Shown here piece by piece: positions 1 to 12,976 of a stretch of DNA of 64,000 nucleotides (position 1 is the first letter of the stretch; each line of letters begins with the position of its first letter). The DNA is from Myxocyprinus asiaticus (Eukaryota; Chordata; Actinopteri; Cypriniformes; Catostomidae). The stretch is from positions 16,157,492 through 16,221,491 of the forward strand of contig NC_059372.1 of assembly GCF_019703515.2 (NCBI RefSeq), written 5' to 3'. Below the pieces are notes generated by a model. It saw only the letters and a list, made by a program, of their open reading frames with translations. It was not told where the DNA came from and did no database searches. Position numbers and translations under genes: made by a program.

Positions 1-2105
1 ACTGTACAACTCAAATATACAACATTAATACTTCTTAACTGTTTTAAGCTAAATCTATTCTATTTACTTGCATGAACTGCCGAGTGTTGATGCGTGAGTA
101 TGCTGCAAGCTGGTTCAGCATCAGATGGATGCAGAGTCAAATGTGGAAAATTTAGACTAATGTGTGCATGAACAAAATCTTGCCACACCCCTTTAGGCCA
201 TAGTACCTTTGATTTAGTTCATTTGTTATGTTTATTACATCTGTCATGTCTGTTTTTCACAGGAATGTGTGTGTGTGGGGGGGGGGGGGTAGGGTGTTTG
301 TTTGTAAACATGATGCAGTCCCAGTGAGAGACAAAAAAGTGATTGAGGGAGTATGAAAGGGGCTTAATGTAAGTGAAGTGTTTATAAGAAAAAAAATCTA
401 ATTTATAGATGTACAAAAAAATATACATAATATCACGTCAATCAAAATTGACCCGTGAACACAAAAAAATGTAACAGTCTTTTAAAATGGTTATATCTCT
501 TAAAATTTTGTATTAAAAAGTCAGAAAAAACTATGTGTATTTTGAGGGTCATGTAGAAATTCACAAAGTTTGATTCCTGTACTAAAAACGATGTGGTATA
601 TAAAAATTATTATCAACCTCTCCAGGGTCAGAAATTACCCGAATGTAATAGGAGGGTTAATCTTGCATTGTCCCAAAAGAATACAACAACACAAAACTAT
701 GTGCTTCATTTATCCAGTTAGCATAAAAAATGATGGTCACATACAAATTACTTTTACTTTTGGGCTACGGTGATCTAGAATGAAAATTGTTCCTTCTGTC
801 ATCCACTTATGAATATAAAAATAGCAAATCAGACGTTCAGGCAAATGCCAAAAGAAAGTCTTTGGATAGATAGTCACCCCCATCTAGACAGTGGTAATAA
901 ATGTCTAAACATATTGACATGTATAAGCTTAAACTAGGCCTATTCATTGAAAGAGAGTGAACAAAAAAAATCACCTGAGCCTGTGGAGTATCAATATTAG
1001 TAGAGAGGAAGAGCCATAAAACAGTTTGCAGTTAATGTTGAATTAACTTTTGTGTGTTTTATTTTTTGTTTACACATGCAATAGAAAAAAATGAAGTATT
1101 AACCCTACGTACTTAATTGTGAGTGCATTAGCGAAAGAGAAGGATGGTGATGTAAATGGATACATTATAGCAAGCAAGCCTGCAGCCATTTTATTTTAGG
1201 GGCTGATATGTCAGTGTACTCAGGCCTCGTTTTAAAGCTATTTTTTATGTAGTTGTTGCCATAGCAATTTACAAAGTTTCAACTCCTTTATGCAGATGAT
1301 TACACAAAGAAGGATTTCATTTAAGGATATTGTTCTCTTTAACATCCAGTCACATCAGCATGCTATTCTGCTGGAGCTCTCATCAGGATAAGTGTATGCA
1401 ATTACCTGCTGATTTGACAGATATGGACATAATTTCATGTTTTATCATTTTACCTATTCAAGTGTTAACTTTAATTTAGATTATAATGCATCACCAGAGG
1501 TATCTGGATTCATTCATTAAAATGAGAAGCATGTAATAGTCTATTTTTTTATTTTATTTTATTTTTTCTTTTAGTAAAATGTAGAACATAGTGTGTTTTT
1601 AATGGTAATATTCATTTTCATATTTTTATATAAAGAATTGAATTGTGGCAGTACATCATCCATGGCTGCCTTCAAAAAATATAGATGTAGTTGTCATGGC
1701 AAAGTGTTATGACAAATGGTCACATCATCTTCCTTTATCCACTGATTGAGCTTTAAGAAATTACAGTATATGCTTGATATACAGTATTTCTGTCGTGCCA
1801 TTTTTCAGGTTCATTCTATAAAGTAAAGTAAAAGCACTTAGATTTGTTTGATTTAATGCAGCTTTCTCCCCATAAATCAGAAGCCATTATGTTCTCTCTA
1901 AGTGGATGCATATACTGTAGCCTATGTACCGATGACAAAGTATCAATCAAGGTAACTTAGAGAAAGTGTCTTTAGTCATGTGAAAGTCAAACTAGTCACC
2001 TATATTTTCAATGCATTTAAACTAAATGTCACAAAAAAAAAAAAAAAAATAAAAAACATTCATTCATTTTGTAGTGCATAAAATAACATTGCAGACATGT
2101 TTCCA
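1..2105. other. Gene-free AT-rich upstream DNA
   Basis: No supported exon or RNA gene is seen. There is a G homopolymer at about 277-289, T/A-rich low-complexity runs at about 1540-1575 and an A run at about 2031-2050. The stretch 1300-1480 is of mixed composition, with homeodomain-like AATTA and E-box-like CACCTG-type words, and could be regulatory, but nothing proves it. Confidence 0.5.
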
Positions 2106-2394
2106 ATGAAAAGGATAATTTTGTCATTTTACTCACCCTTATGTTGTTCAAAACTCATGTGACTTTCTTTCTTCTGTGGAACACAGATAAGAGATGTTAA
2201 GCAGAATGTTAGCCTCAATCACTACTTTTATTGCATTTTTCTTTTCCCATACAATGAAAGTGAATGGTGACTGAGACTGACATTCTGCCTAACATCTCTT
2301 TTTGTGTTCCACGAAAGAAAGTAATACAGGTTTGGAACAACATGACTAATAAATGATGTCAGGATTTTCATTTTTGGGTGAGCTGCCCCTTTAA
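2106..2394. repeat. Angel-like palindromic MITE, short form
   Basis: The left arm (about 2115-2215) and right arm (about 2275-2394) are reverse complements of each other. The arms carry the family words seen throughout the window: TCATTTTACTCACCCT, an AGATGTTA/TAACATCT pair, and an end reading GGGTGAGCTGCCCCTTTAA. The right end carries TTAA. Resemblance to the zebrafish Angel family is from memory; the dyad symmetry is visible directly. Confidence 0.8.
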
Positions 2395-4140
2395 ATCTAG
2401 AACAGGTAAAGGAACTAAAATTGACAGGTTCTTAATATGAACATTGTGGTGCTGGAGTGCTGCTGCCTATGGGAAATATGGAGATTAAGAAGGGTGCTGG
2501 ACACAATAAGCACCTTGAACTTTCAGGGCAAAGCCAAAGGAAGAAGATGATGAGTCCAAGATGATTTGATGAACAGTGAAGGGTTGCCACTGAGAAAAAC
2601 AGGTTGTCATAACTTGAAGATTGATTTGACTTATAAATGTTTGTGAGTGATGTTTCAGTGCTTTGGGGAAGGGTAATTGTTCACCATTTTAAAGCTCAAG
2701 TAAAGAAGACATGTTATTAGATCTATATTTGCTATAATGCTTCAGATTGGAGAAGCATTTCACATAAAAAAAATGAAAAGACAAAAGTTATTAGATGAAA
2801 TAGTCAGCCGAGAGCTATAGCTAACAGACTTGTTCAATCCAGACATCAGCTTTATTGCTATTCATATTTGTTCATTTATGTAAATAAATATGTTATTGTT
2901 CAAGCAGCTCTGGTTCTCAGTAATTGGCATTCTAAACCCTTGTGATATATTCACTCTCTAAAGTTGTGCATGTCGTGTAATGAAATACATAACTGACAGA
3001 TGTTTGAATCAAGCACTATTCAAAGAAGATAAAGACATTCTGTTGTGAGCAATCAAAACTCTTTCTGACGTGTTTCTCTCCTCCATTCTCTTTTGTCCTC
3101 TGTGAAGAAAACACATGGCTGGATGCTCAAACTGCTTGTAATCATTACATTTGAGGACGTAATTTTCTCTGTGGTGTCAATCAGACAAGAGCTTTGATCT
3201 CTGGTATGTTGAATATTCTCTCACTCAGCGTCACTCTCAAAGGACACTTCTTGATGGCTTCAAATTCTGATTCAATCTTCAAGCCTTGCAGTCTTATGAA
3301 ATCACGTACAATCTGGTTTGTGTTTATTAGTGTTCATCCAAGGTGTAGTTCAGGTAACTTTTTGTTAGGTGTTCATTACACTGAGTAGCGTGCATCTCAA
3401 AATCAAATGAGTATTATAGGTCTCTCATTTCTTCATGGGCTTTTCACAAAGTTTCAGTCAATCAATTAATAAAATCCCATGAATGGAATCTATTCCATCC
3501 CATTCATAGACATTAGAAGAAATTCCATGACATTTTATACCTTGCTAACATTAGCCGATTAAATGGTTCAGCCATCTAAGGTAAAAATTATTGGGTACAT
3601 CCAGAAGAGAGAGAGAGCGAGAGAGAGAAAAAAAAATGTTAAGTTATTTTTAGTAAGTCTTTGTGCTACCAAACCCCTCAAATAATGATTCACTTTTGAA
3701 AAAGCTTGAAAAATCCTTTAGTCTAAATTTGCTGTGTATAAAAGGGGTGTTTAGAGCACTAACATGTATTTTGAAATATCACAAGTTCGTTCTTTTTTTG
3801 TTTTTTTTTTTTTTATTTATTTTTTTTTGTATGCTCTTTTTTCATAAAACTGAATTATATGTCTTTTATTTGTGGTTTTGATTGATTTCTATGGTTTGAC
3901 AACATTTGTGCTTTGAGATGTCTGGTCTCAAACACTTTCATTTTTAAGCACAAATCAAAGATGAAATGAAAGGACAGACAAAGGAACAAAACATACGTGG
4001 CACTTTCCTCATCTACTCTCAACTATTCATTCTACTCAGCTCTCCTTTATGAGGTAAACGCTAATCACACATGATAGTCATTTAATGATTGTGCTCTTTA
4101 TTGATTTGATAATCTTTTTGGTGTCAGTTGGATGAGCTTT
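2395..4140. other. Gene-free intergenic DNA
   Basis: No gene is recognised. A GA-rich simple repeat lies at about 3607-3636 and T-rich low complexity at about 3793-3830. Open frames here are short, lack similarity to known families and look like chance. Confidence 0.5.
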
Positions 4141-4144
4141 GATA

Positions 4145-5720
4145 AAGGGGTCATGTCATGCATTTTTATCTTTATTATTTTCCTTGAGGTTCACTTATAA
4201 TGTTGCACAAAAAAAATCATAATATAGTATTAATAACCTTTTCCACCCTGTCTCTGGCCCTCTTTTCTGAAATGCTCTGTTTTCTGTGCTGTCCCCTTTA
4301 AGACTTCAATATACACGCCCACTGTGTTATGATTGGCTAACATCTTTGAGGCACAAACATCCCCCTCAACACTTGTGGAACTGTTTTTCCCAAGAATAAA
4401 AGAATGAAAATGTTTACAAAATCCCCTGCAAGCACAGTCCAGGCAATCATTAATAACTATACAGTATGTCCCATTTTATGTGACGCTCACAATCAAAGTA
4501 CTACAGTTGTTCAGACTGAAATAACAATTGAAAACTGAACAAAGTCGGCACACCGTTGCTTATACTTTTAGGCATACAAGATATGGTTATACAGTAAAGC
4601 TATACAAAGATGAGAACAGTGAAAATAGTCCAGACTTACACAACCTGCTAATGTGAAGGGTTAATAAATCTGTTTCCAGCTGTAATGGACGGTCGACTCG
4701 AGGGATTGCCTCTGTAGTGTAGCCGCTTCAATATGCATCCCGTGTAATGGGACATACGGGATGTTCACCATTTGACCGGGGAAGGGGATTGCCTTCGACT
4801 GTTTCGCTGCTTAAATATGGGATAATGGGCTTCCTGACGTGCTCATTTCGGCCAAAATACGGGACATCTTGGCTAATACAAGACAGATGAGATGGCAGCC
4901 ACTAGCTTGAACTAGCTTGTACTACACCATTGTCTTTCGTTGCACTCCGCACTACACTATTCTTACATATAAAATAATTTAATATCACATTAAATATTTC
5001 AAGAGCAATTTTGTATTTCTTTGGTAAGTAACCCTGTAACAAGTATGTTCCGCTCCGCATTGTAGTCCTGACCATGGTTTATTTTTCGATAAAAATGGCT
5101 GACTTTACAATTACTTGTATATCAAACGAGCACAGACACGAAAAGTAGTATTAAAATTGTTACTCGCCGGCATTACTGTCATGTCCAATTTAGTTGGCAC
5201 TGCTCCTTCTTTCAATATATGTTTCTTTGCTAAGTCTGAATCATAATAGTTCTCAAAAGAATCCTTAGAGAAATGTGCCAAAACAAAACATATAATCTCA
5301 CATTGACGTGTTCAGGAACTTAGTTTAAATAAGACACTCATTCTTGACATTGGGATCCTACAGAAGGCATCCTCAGCTATGCAGAGTTGCAATTTTTCTA
5401 CAACCAGGAACACAACAACTTCTGGGGACCTTACTTGACATCTTAATCTTTTTGTTGGTTAAAAGCAAACTACAGAAACAAAAGTACCACCTTCAGAGTT
5501 GAAGTACTATCAGCTGCTCTATCAGTTCAAATGTGATGATTACGTATCATGTGGAGTTGGGACTATTCAAATGACACTGCACTGTGACATCACAATGTGG
5601 CTCATTTCAAAACGAGTCGTTTTTGCATTAGAAACAATAAATGCTATTTTCGGGGAGAGAGGAAGTTTTGAGTTCTGAAACATACATGTTTTGTATGTTT
5701 TACAATGACCTCTCATATGT
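4145..5720. repeat. Interspersed repeat with GGTCAT-containing ends
   Basis: The left end reads AAAGGGGTCATGTCATG and the right end contains CAATGACCTCTCATATG, a rough inverted match. The interior includes a phrase common in teleost repeats around 4330 (GATTGGCTAACATC). The class is undetermined. Internal segments with repeated GGGACAT words (about 4740-4870) suggest a nested second element. Confidence 0.5.
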
Positions 5721-7388
5721 CAAAATATCAATTTGAGTCCTCAACATGATGAAATATTTTCTCACTTAGTTTTCCTCCCCATGGACACTTCTAGGTGGCT
5801 TCTGATTTGAGAATGAACATCATGACATTGAGCATGTATGTTTTTGTCTGTGCCTCATAATAGAGGTCAAGATGGTTGTTTGCAAATCTTTCTTCGAGGT
5901 TCTTTTCTTTTTTCAGGGATGATTTGTTAAATGAAACTTTTTAAGGTTTTTATTTTTTTTATTTTATTTTTTCTAAACTTGTCCTTCCACCCTAAAGGTT
6001 CTGAAATCATTTCCAGCCAATAAAACATAGCATGTTAACTGGCACCCCTTTGCTAATGGTTTAGTGAATGGTGTTGGCAGGAAGTGAATCTTTCTCTTCT
6101 CTCATTTGTATAAAAGCAGCAGTTTGTACCCTCAGTCTAAAGTCGAGTCTGTAAACTTTGCTACAAAACTGTCTCATTTAACTCATTTATTCGATACAGA
6201 AATTTTCCAGTATATAATAGGGTTCAGTGTTTTATTGAGAGTGTTAGAGCATTATGTTTATACTGTATTCATTTACAGCATAACATTTGGGTGTCTGTGT
6301 GTGTGTTTTTGTTATGAGCTACTGGTGAGGTTAGCATTACATCACAAAGTAGAAGATGTGTAGAAGAGCTTTATACTTTTACAGTTTTATTACAGAGTGT
6401 TAAGGTCCTGATCTAGTCTTTAGGGTACAAAAACTGGATTTGGTTAATGGCCCCCCCCCATACTTGACATTGGCTATAGTACAGAAAGGATACTAACCAA
6501 TCTCCAATCATAAATCCTCTTGTTAAATAAACATTCAGACTAACATCCCTTACTGTTTTATGTGTTCACTTATGAAATGATGCACATGCAGCCTATTTTA
6601 AAATGGTACTGAATTAGCTTAGTGAAGAAATGAAAGACATTTTGTGACTGCCTAGTAGAAAACAGCATAGTGCAGGCTCAGAAGTTTACTGCTGGACAGC
6701 TGCTATTGTGGTTTATTTTCCTCTGAAATCCCTGCAGTGCAAAATATATTGGATGTGAATCATGGAAAAGTGAATATATATAAAACCATGTGTAATGTGA
6801 AAATAAATTAAACTAAAATAAAAAAATAAAAAAATAAAAGCATGCTAATAACATATTTCAACAGCACCACTGTACATAAGCCCATAGCATCATAATTGCT
6901 GATATTTTATTTAATTGGTGAACAATATATTAGTGGCATTTTACTCAAGAAAACTAACCATAAAAAGGTGCATTCAATTTATGTTCTGAGGAGAGTGTAT
7001 TACTTCAAAGCAATGCATCTGTTGACTTTCCTCCTCCCTTTATACTTGACTTTTAATCTAGCCCAGCACTCTGAGAGAAACATAAGATGAAAGGAAATAA
7101 TCACATTACAGTACATAAAAATATTACCCCAGCAAAACACTAAAATTGGTTATATTGAACTCTGTAGACTAGATATTGAGCATGTTCAGAAGAAATAAAA
7201 ACCTGCTTACAAAAGTCTAAAGCAGCATTTACCTGCCTCTGACACATTCACTAAGCTCATTGGTCATAAAATCAATTCATTTCATAACAGCTGACTCAGT
7301 GGTCTATATTTTGATACTTGGGTCACCAAAGTCTCATGGTTTACTGATAAGACTTGGGTTTTATTAGTGTTGTCATATTAGCAGTTGT

Positions 7389-7391
<3 letters not shown>
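5721..7391. other. Gene-free intergenic DNA
   Basis: No gene is recognised. A TATAAAAG word at about 6110 has no coding exon downstream. A short C run lies at about 6452-6459 and an A/T low-complexity run at about 6806-6840. Confidence 0.5.

Positions 7392-7419
<28 letters not shown>
7392..7419. repeat. (CA)n microsatellite
   Basis: Uninterrupted CA dinucleotide run of about 14 units. Confidence 0.98.
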
Positions 7420-7901
7420 AATATCACACAAAAAGGCTACAGATAAATATAATTTATAAGTTTAAATAATTGAAAGTGAAACAAATGTGGAAAAGCAGGA
7501 ACAGAAATGTTTTGCTGAAAGCAATACAACAGATGAGAAATAAATGGTAAATTGAAGAACTAATTAAACAGACTAAAAAGCCCTGTTTTTGAATGAATGT
7601 GTTTTTAAAGAAATTTTCTGTTCAAAAAAATCATTTTCACATCATTCATAAATTCAAACCAAAAACAACATATTTCTTTTTAGCCTTGACTTTTCAAGGC
7701 TAAAAGTAACGTATCTGCTACACGTCAATTGCTATGCTAAAATATTTGAAAACAGCCTTTTTGTCTGTATCTAAACATGGCTACAAATACAATGCAGAAG
7801 CAATTAAAAGAAAATTCTAGCCAGTATATGAAAATTTCATTCAGTTTAGGATGGATGGGGGTTGATGGAAGAGAAACCAACTGATCTTAATAGTGTTGAT
7901 G

Positions 7902-7928
7902 TTTTTTTTTTTTTTTTTTTTTTTTTTT
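7902..7928. repeat. Poly-T tract
   Basis: A run of 27 T. It could be the tail of an old - strand retroelement, but no body is recognisable next to it. Confidence 0.95.
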
Positions 7929-8189
7929 CATGTACATTTAAATTACTCTCAGGCTGATTCTTATTTTAACTGTAAGTTTTAATTCAGCAAATAGTTAACA
8001 ATTGTCAGAAAATTTTTGTTGTGAAGATTTTCTCTGTGGATGTAAACATGATTTGGCAGTGAGCTTGAAAGTCCTCATAGAGGGTGTATCTAACATATCT
8101 CCTAACCAATAAAAATGCTTTTCCGACAGAATGATGTACATTTTAGGCTGTAACTCTGAGGGATGTTTAAAATTGAGAGTGATAAATAC

Positions 8190-8960
8190 AGCAATTAGAT
8201 CTTAGAACTTCAAGTTGCTTATGGTGTTTGTATGGATAAATGAAAATGTTAATCATCTCTGTACAGTGAAGCCTTTACAAGCACATTTTAATGTGTGCTT
8301 TGTCACACAGTCCTGCTCTGACTCACACTCTGCCCTGGAACTCAAATCCAAAATAACACAATTGCAACCATTAATTTTCCGAGATGAAAGGCACCGTTTA
8401 GCAGTGTCTTTGCATAATAAATGTGTTCTTGAAAAGTTATTTGCCTCTGAACTAATGAAGACAAATATTGTCATTCAGTCCATTGCCTGGGGAACAAGAA
8501 CAGCACTTGAGGTTCGTATTGATGAACAATAACACAGACTGTGATATAATAGAGATGTTAAAAGTGTATCTTTCTTAGTACACTTCATCCTCTCAAATAC
8601 CTGGTGTTATTATTTGTGCAGTTAGCCTTTTCCAAGCTAAAAGTAGAAATTTTCTGTCCATTTGAATCAAATCTTGTTTTACCAGCCCCTTCCATGTTGT
8701 TTTGCGAACAGTTATTCTGCTGTTGTGTATTTCAGAAAGAATGGCTGGCAGAGAAAATAGACTCTCAAGGTGAGGTCTGTGGTCTGCCAGCATCCAAGGG
8801 AACAAAGGAAGCAGATACACCTCTGAACAATCACAGAGGATGATCAGACAAAACATTGGACAAGCAATGCAGAGGCACAGTCTTAGTATAATTTCAGACC
8901 ACGGAGATGAATGGTATCATATGGGAGAAGAAATAAAAGAGAGAGAGAGGAGTGTGAAAG
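8190..8960. other. Non-repetitive stretch, candidate conserved noncoding DNA
   Basis: Sequence of mixed composition, free of the repeat families that fill the surroundings. It contains an octamer-like TTTGCATAA word near 8410. A 34-nt segment (8736-8769) is bounded by a TTTCAG acceptor-like and a GGTGAGG donor-like sequence and could be a small noncoding exon. Open frames of 80-105 codons on both strands match nothing recognised. Regulatory function is inference from repeat exclusion only. Confidence 0.25.
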
Positions 8961-9565
8961 CTTAAACTAATGAGAACAGTGATTTTCTGTATATCTGAAG
9001 GATTTAGAAGATGAGAGTTTCATGCAAACATCAGGGCTTCAGAGGTTGCTTCGAGGCTGTGAATTGAAATAGGTCAGTAGATGGACTGGCTTTGACCAAA
9101 GTGAATGTAGATATCTCAAACCTTTGAACCTGAATAGCAAGCCCTTTTAAAGACTTTCCCATGATGTTTCTGCATCCCTCCAGCAGAGGGCAGATTATTG
9201 ATAAAGAACAATCGCACCCGTCAAAGGGTGGCGCAAGAGAGCCATGTTCAGCTTCACTCTGTACCTTCAGCTTTACACATGGTATCAATCATAATATACT
9301 GTATTTTCAACATAACATTCTTAGGAGTAAACAATCTCACAGATCTTGGAAAAATGTACAAGAGGATATGTAAATGATCCTGTGTGGATGATTATGATGG
9401 ATGATACTGATTTCCTTTGATTTTAAAGGAATGTTCTGGGTTCAGTACAAGTTGATCTCAGTCGACAGCATTTGTGGCATAATGTTGATTACCACAAAAC
9501 ATAATTTCGAATCATCTCTTGTTTTTTGTTTTTAAAGGCAAAAATCACAGTTAAAGTAAGGCCCT

Positions 9566-9830
9566 TTAAGGAGCAATATGTAACAGTGATGTCAATCGTT
9601 TAAAATGGGTACTGCAGTCCAAATTCAAAATATTGGAGAGAGTCCCCCGCCCCCTCCTCCCCAGACTCGAAGCTCACGCGGGTTGCCAGGTTGAGGACAC
9701 GCAACAGGAACGAGCAAACTGACAATGGCAAGCGACGAGCCTAAATTAGCATGTTTCCTAAATCGCTGATAACATATTATGATAATTTTATGCTTTAGTA
9801 CAGTAAATATATTACAAATTGCTCCTTTAA
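9566..9830. repeat. Short TTAA MITE nested in a larger MITE
   Basis: The ends are GGAGCAATATGTAA and TTACAAATTGCTCC, imperfect inverted repeats, each directly flanked by TTAA. The interior is GC-richer than its surroundings. No coding capacity. Confidence 0.75.
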
Positions 9831-10192
9831 TGGATGTGAATAGGGGCAGTCCATAAACATCAATATACCTGCTGTATTAGAAGTATAGTCACAAGATGTA
9901 TACACTATGCATGTTGACATGATTTTGGTGTGATAATGGCTTTCTAATTTTATCTTTGTAAAGTTATGTCCAATATTAAAATATTGCTGTCATGAAAATG
10001 TAACACTGGTAAACCCTGTAATCTGGTAAATGCCATAACGCTGGAAAATCCCTTATTTCATCACACTAAAATTATGTTTACAAGTGTAATGTTTACATCT
10101 TGTGGCTATACTTTTAAACAGTATGCATCTTAACATTTATGGACTGGTCCCATTTCCATTGTAAGTGTAACAGAGATTTTGCAGTTTTTACT

Positions 10193-11031
10193 TTAAAGGG
10201 ATAGTTCACCCCAAAATGAAAATACTTTTACTCATTTTAATCATTTACTCTCCCTCATGCAATCCCAGATGACTTTCCTTCTTCTGCTGAACACAAATTA
10301 AGATTTTTAGAAGAATATCTCAGCTCTGTAAGTCCATACAATGCAAGTGAATGGTGGCCAGAACTTTGAAGCTCAAAAAGCATATAAAGGCAGCATGAAA
10401 GTAATCCATATGGCTCCAGTGATTAAATCCATCGTCAAAAGCAATATGATAGGTGTGGGTGAGAAACAGATCAATATTTAAGTCCTTTTACAATAAGGCT
10501 GCATCCAAAAATGTAGGCAGCTGACTTGCTGCCTTTCAGTTAATGGCTTAACTGACAGCGTTTTATTGGATTTATTGAATTAATGGGAAATTTAAGAAAA
10601 CTGGTCTTAGAAGAGTTTAAAAAGCACCTTATTTTCATCCTACCTCCATACACACCCTCCAAATGCAGCATTTTCCAGTTTTTGGACACTTTCCCTTCCA
10701 CATTCTTCTTCTTTTGTCTTTAGTGATTCACATTCTTCATGCTTATCGCCAACTACTGGGCAGGTAGGAGAATTTATAGTAAAAAAAAGGACTTAAATAT
10801 TCATCTGTTTCTCACCCACACCTATTATATTGTTTCTGAAGACATGGAATTTACCACTGGAGTCTTATTGATTACTTTTATGCTGCCTTTATATGCTTTT
10901 TGGAGCTGAAATATTCTTCTAAAAATCTTCGTTTGTGTTCATCAGAAGAAAGAAAGTCATAAACATCTGAGATGGCATGAGGTTGAGTAAATGATGAGAG
11001 AATTTTTATTTTTAGGTGAACTATCCCTTAA
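10193..11031. repeat. Angel-like palindromic MITE, long form
   Basis: Bounded by TTAA. It starts AAAGGGATAGTTCACCCC and ends GGTGAACTATCCC. The arms repeat inverted family words: ATCCATATGGCTCCAGTG on the left, and CACTGGAGTCTTATTGATTA plus CTGTTTCTCACCCACACCTA on the right. About 840 bp, longer than other long-form copies because of unique DNA near its centre (about 10490-10790). Confidence 0.85.
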
Positions 11032-11132
11032 AATAAACCAGGGACGAGTCGAAAATATTTTTGTGGTAATAAACATTATGCCACAAATGCTGTTAGTTGC
11101 GCTTTAATTGTTGACCCTGAACATTCTTTTAA

Positions 11133-11881
11133 TATCTAATTTTAAGAATCTTTATTTGTAGCTTTGTTATGGGAGACATAACGTAATGTGAAGCAATGTT
11201 CCTTTTTGCTGAGCCACATCACAGTGCTATTTAGCACATCTACAAAATGCACACACAATAAAAAAGTAAAGTAGTCTTTATCTGGCCCCCTGATGGTTCC
11301 TTCGCTTCGCCAATACTGGACTGCAGACATAATCGAGCTAATTTAAGCTCTAAAAACATCTCAAACATACACATGACATGACCTCATGATCCCAGCAAAC
11401 TCTGACTCCAAGGTTCGAGGAATATCAGGTAGGGGTCAAACTGTAATCAGCAGTTGTTTTTGTTACGAGAGGTCACATGCCACATCGGGGTTGCTTGAAG
11501 TCTTTCCTTTATTTTGCACTGCATTGTACAGATTTCAAATCTGACACAAAACATCACTGGGAGTTCAAATCAGTAGTGTTTTTCTTATGACCTATCCACC
11601 CATAACAAATGTATAGACAATATTGTGTTCATACACATCTCATCTAAATTGTCAAGGTAGACACAGTAACATGTACAAGTTTATATGAAATATATATTAT
11701 TGGTATCTGCATTACACAATTCAGTAGTTTATTTTAGTTTATTCAGTAGTTTATTGGCTTGGCAACAATCTGGTGTGGTATGATTAGCTCAGTGACAGTG
11801 ACGCAACATGCATGTAACATGCTTATCACTCCAAATCCTTTTTTTATATCAAGTAACACCCAGTGTAATATCATAATATAT
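11133..11881. other. Gene-free intergenic DNA
   Basis: No gene or clear repeat is recognised in this 0.75-kb stretch, apart from a short local duplication of a TTTATTCAGTAG-type phrase near 11730-11755. Confidence 0.5.
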
Positions 11882-12003
11882 TTAAAGGGATAGTTCACCC
11901 CACAAGGACAATTCTGTCATCTTTTACTCACCCTCATGTTGTTCCATCTAAACCTGTATTACTTTTTTCTGATATGAAATACAAAAGGAGATGTTAGGCA
12001 GAC
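11882..12003. repeat. Angel-like MITE, left arm only
   Basis: It starts TTAAAGGGATAGTTCACCCC and runs through TTACTCACCCTCATGTTGTT to AGATGTTAGGCA. It stops where the 3' end of the - strand L2 LINE begins. This suggests the LINE inserted into the MITE; the missing right arm was not found beyond the LINE. Confidence 0.75.
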
Positions 12004-12976
12004 ACATCATTTCAAAGCAGCTTTACAGAAAATTATGCATTAACAAAAACATGAAACTGTAATATCTGTAAAGTCTTAGAGTGATCATTGTGTAGATTGA
12101 TTAAATATGATTGTAAATTGTGTATAAATAATTAAATAAATTAAATATTTAAATAATAATTGTATTTAGAACCCCTGTGAGCAAGCTGAAGGCGACTGTG
12201 GCAAGGAAAACAAAACTCCAGAAGATGTTGGTTAATGGAGAAAAATAACCTTGGGGGAAACCAGACTCACTGTGGGGGCCAGTTTCCCTCTGGCTAACCA
12301 GCATGAATATAATGCCAATATTAGTTATTTGTGTGCAGTTAAAATAATGGTTTAAAATTATTTGTAAACTAAGTGTTAAGGTTCAGTGTTTAAAAAAATA
12401 TTTTTTATGAACTTTAAGATTAATGACTGATGTCTTTGAAGTCCATCCTGGATTAACTGCAGAAGTTCACATTGATGCATTGTCCTTTGTTAGTTGGCTG
12501 ATGAAGGCTTTTGTTGGCAATTAAATGATAGTCTATGTATTCCATTTCAAGAGTGTAGTACATCAACAGACAAAGGTGAACAGGCAGAGATCAATGAGGT
12601 GCATCGCAGTTCAACCGGCAGGTCATTTTGTTGAGGTTCGGTGGGGTCCATCATAAGTCCAAGGTTCAGGCAGTGGCATATGAAGTATCCGATGTCTTAC
12701 AGTTGGAGTTGTCATCAGTTCATCCTCTGAAGTCCATAGTAAAAGACTGAAGTAATGTCAGGCTAGCACTGGCTGTAGTTTGTCGTCATCACTCAGCGAC
12801 ACGTAGCAGTGGAGTCTGACACCAAGCAGGAACGGAGCTGGATCTGGCTGGTTCTGGTACTGAGGTTGAGACATGGAATCAAATAGAATAATATTATCGT
12901 AGATGCCATTCAATTGTGTGCAGAGTTATAGATCATGATAGATGTTTCTGGTTATGGCAAACCTAACTAAAGCAGC

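Larger units (their letters stand above)
9423..11132. repeat. TTAA-flanked palindromic MITE carrying two nested MITEs
   Basis: The left end reads AAAGGAATGTTCTGGGTTCA and the right end reads TGACCCTGAACATTCTTTT, inverted repeats flanked by TTAA. The words GTCGACAGCATTTGTGGCAT (left) and GCCACAAATGCTGT (right) extend the palindrome inward. The body is split by a 265-bp TTAA MITE (9566-9830) and an Angel-like element (10193-11031). A second copy of the host family is at 36709-37317. Confidence 0.8.

Noticed and set aside
8215..8532. 105-codon open frame
   Set aside because: No homology recognised and overlapping open frames occur on both strands; treated as noncoding.
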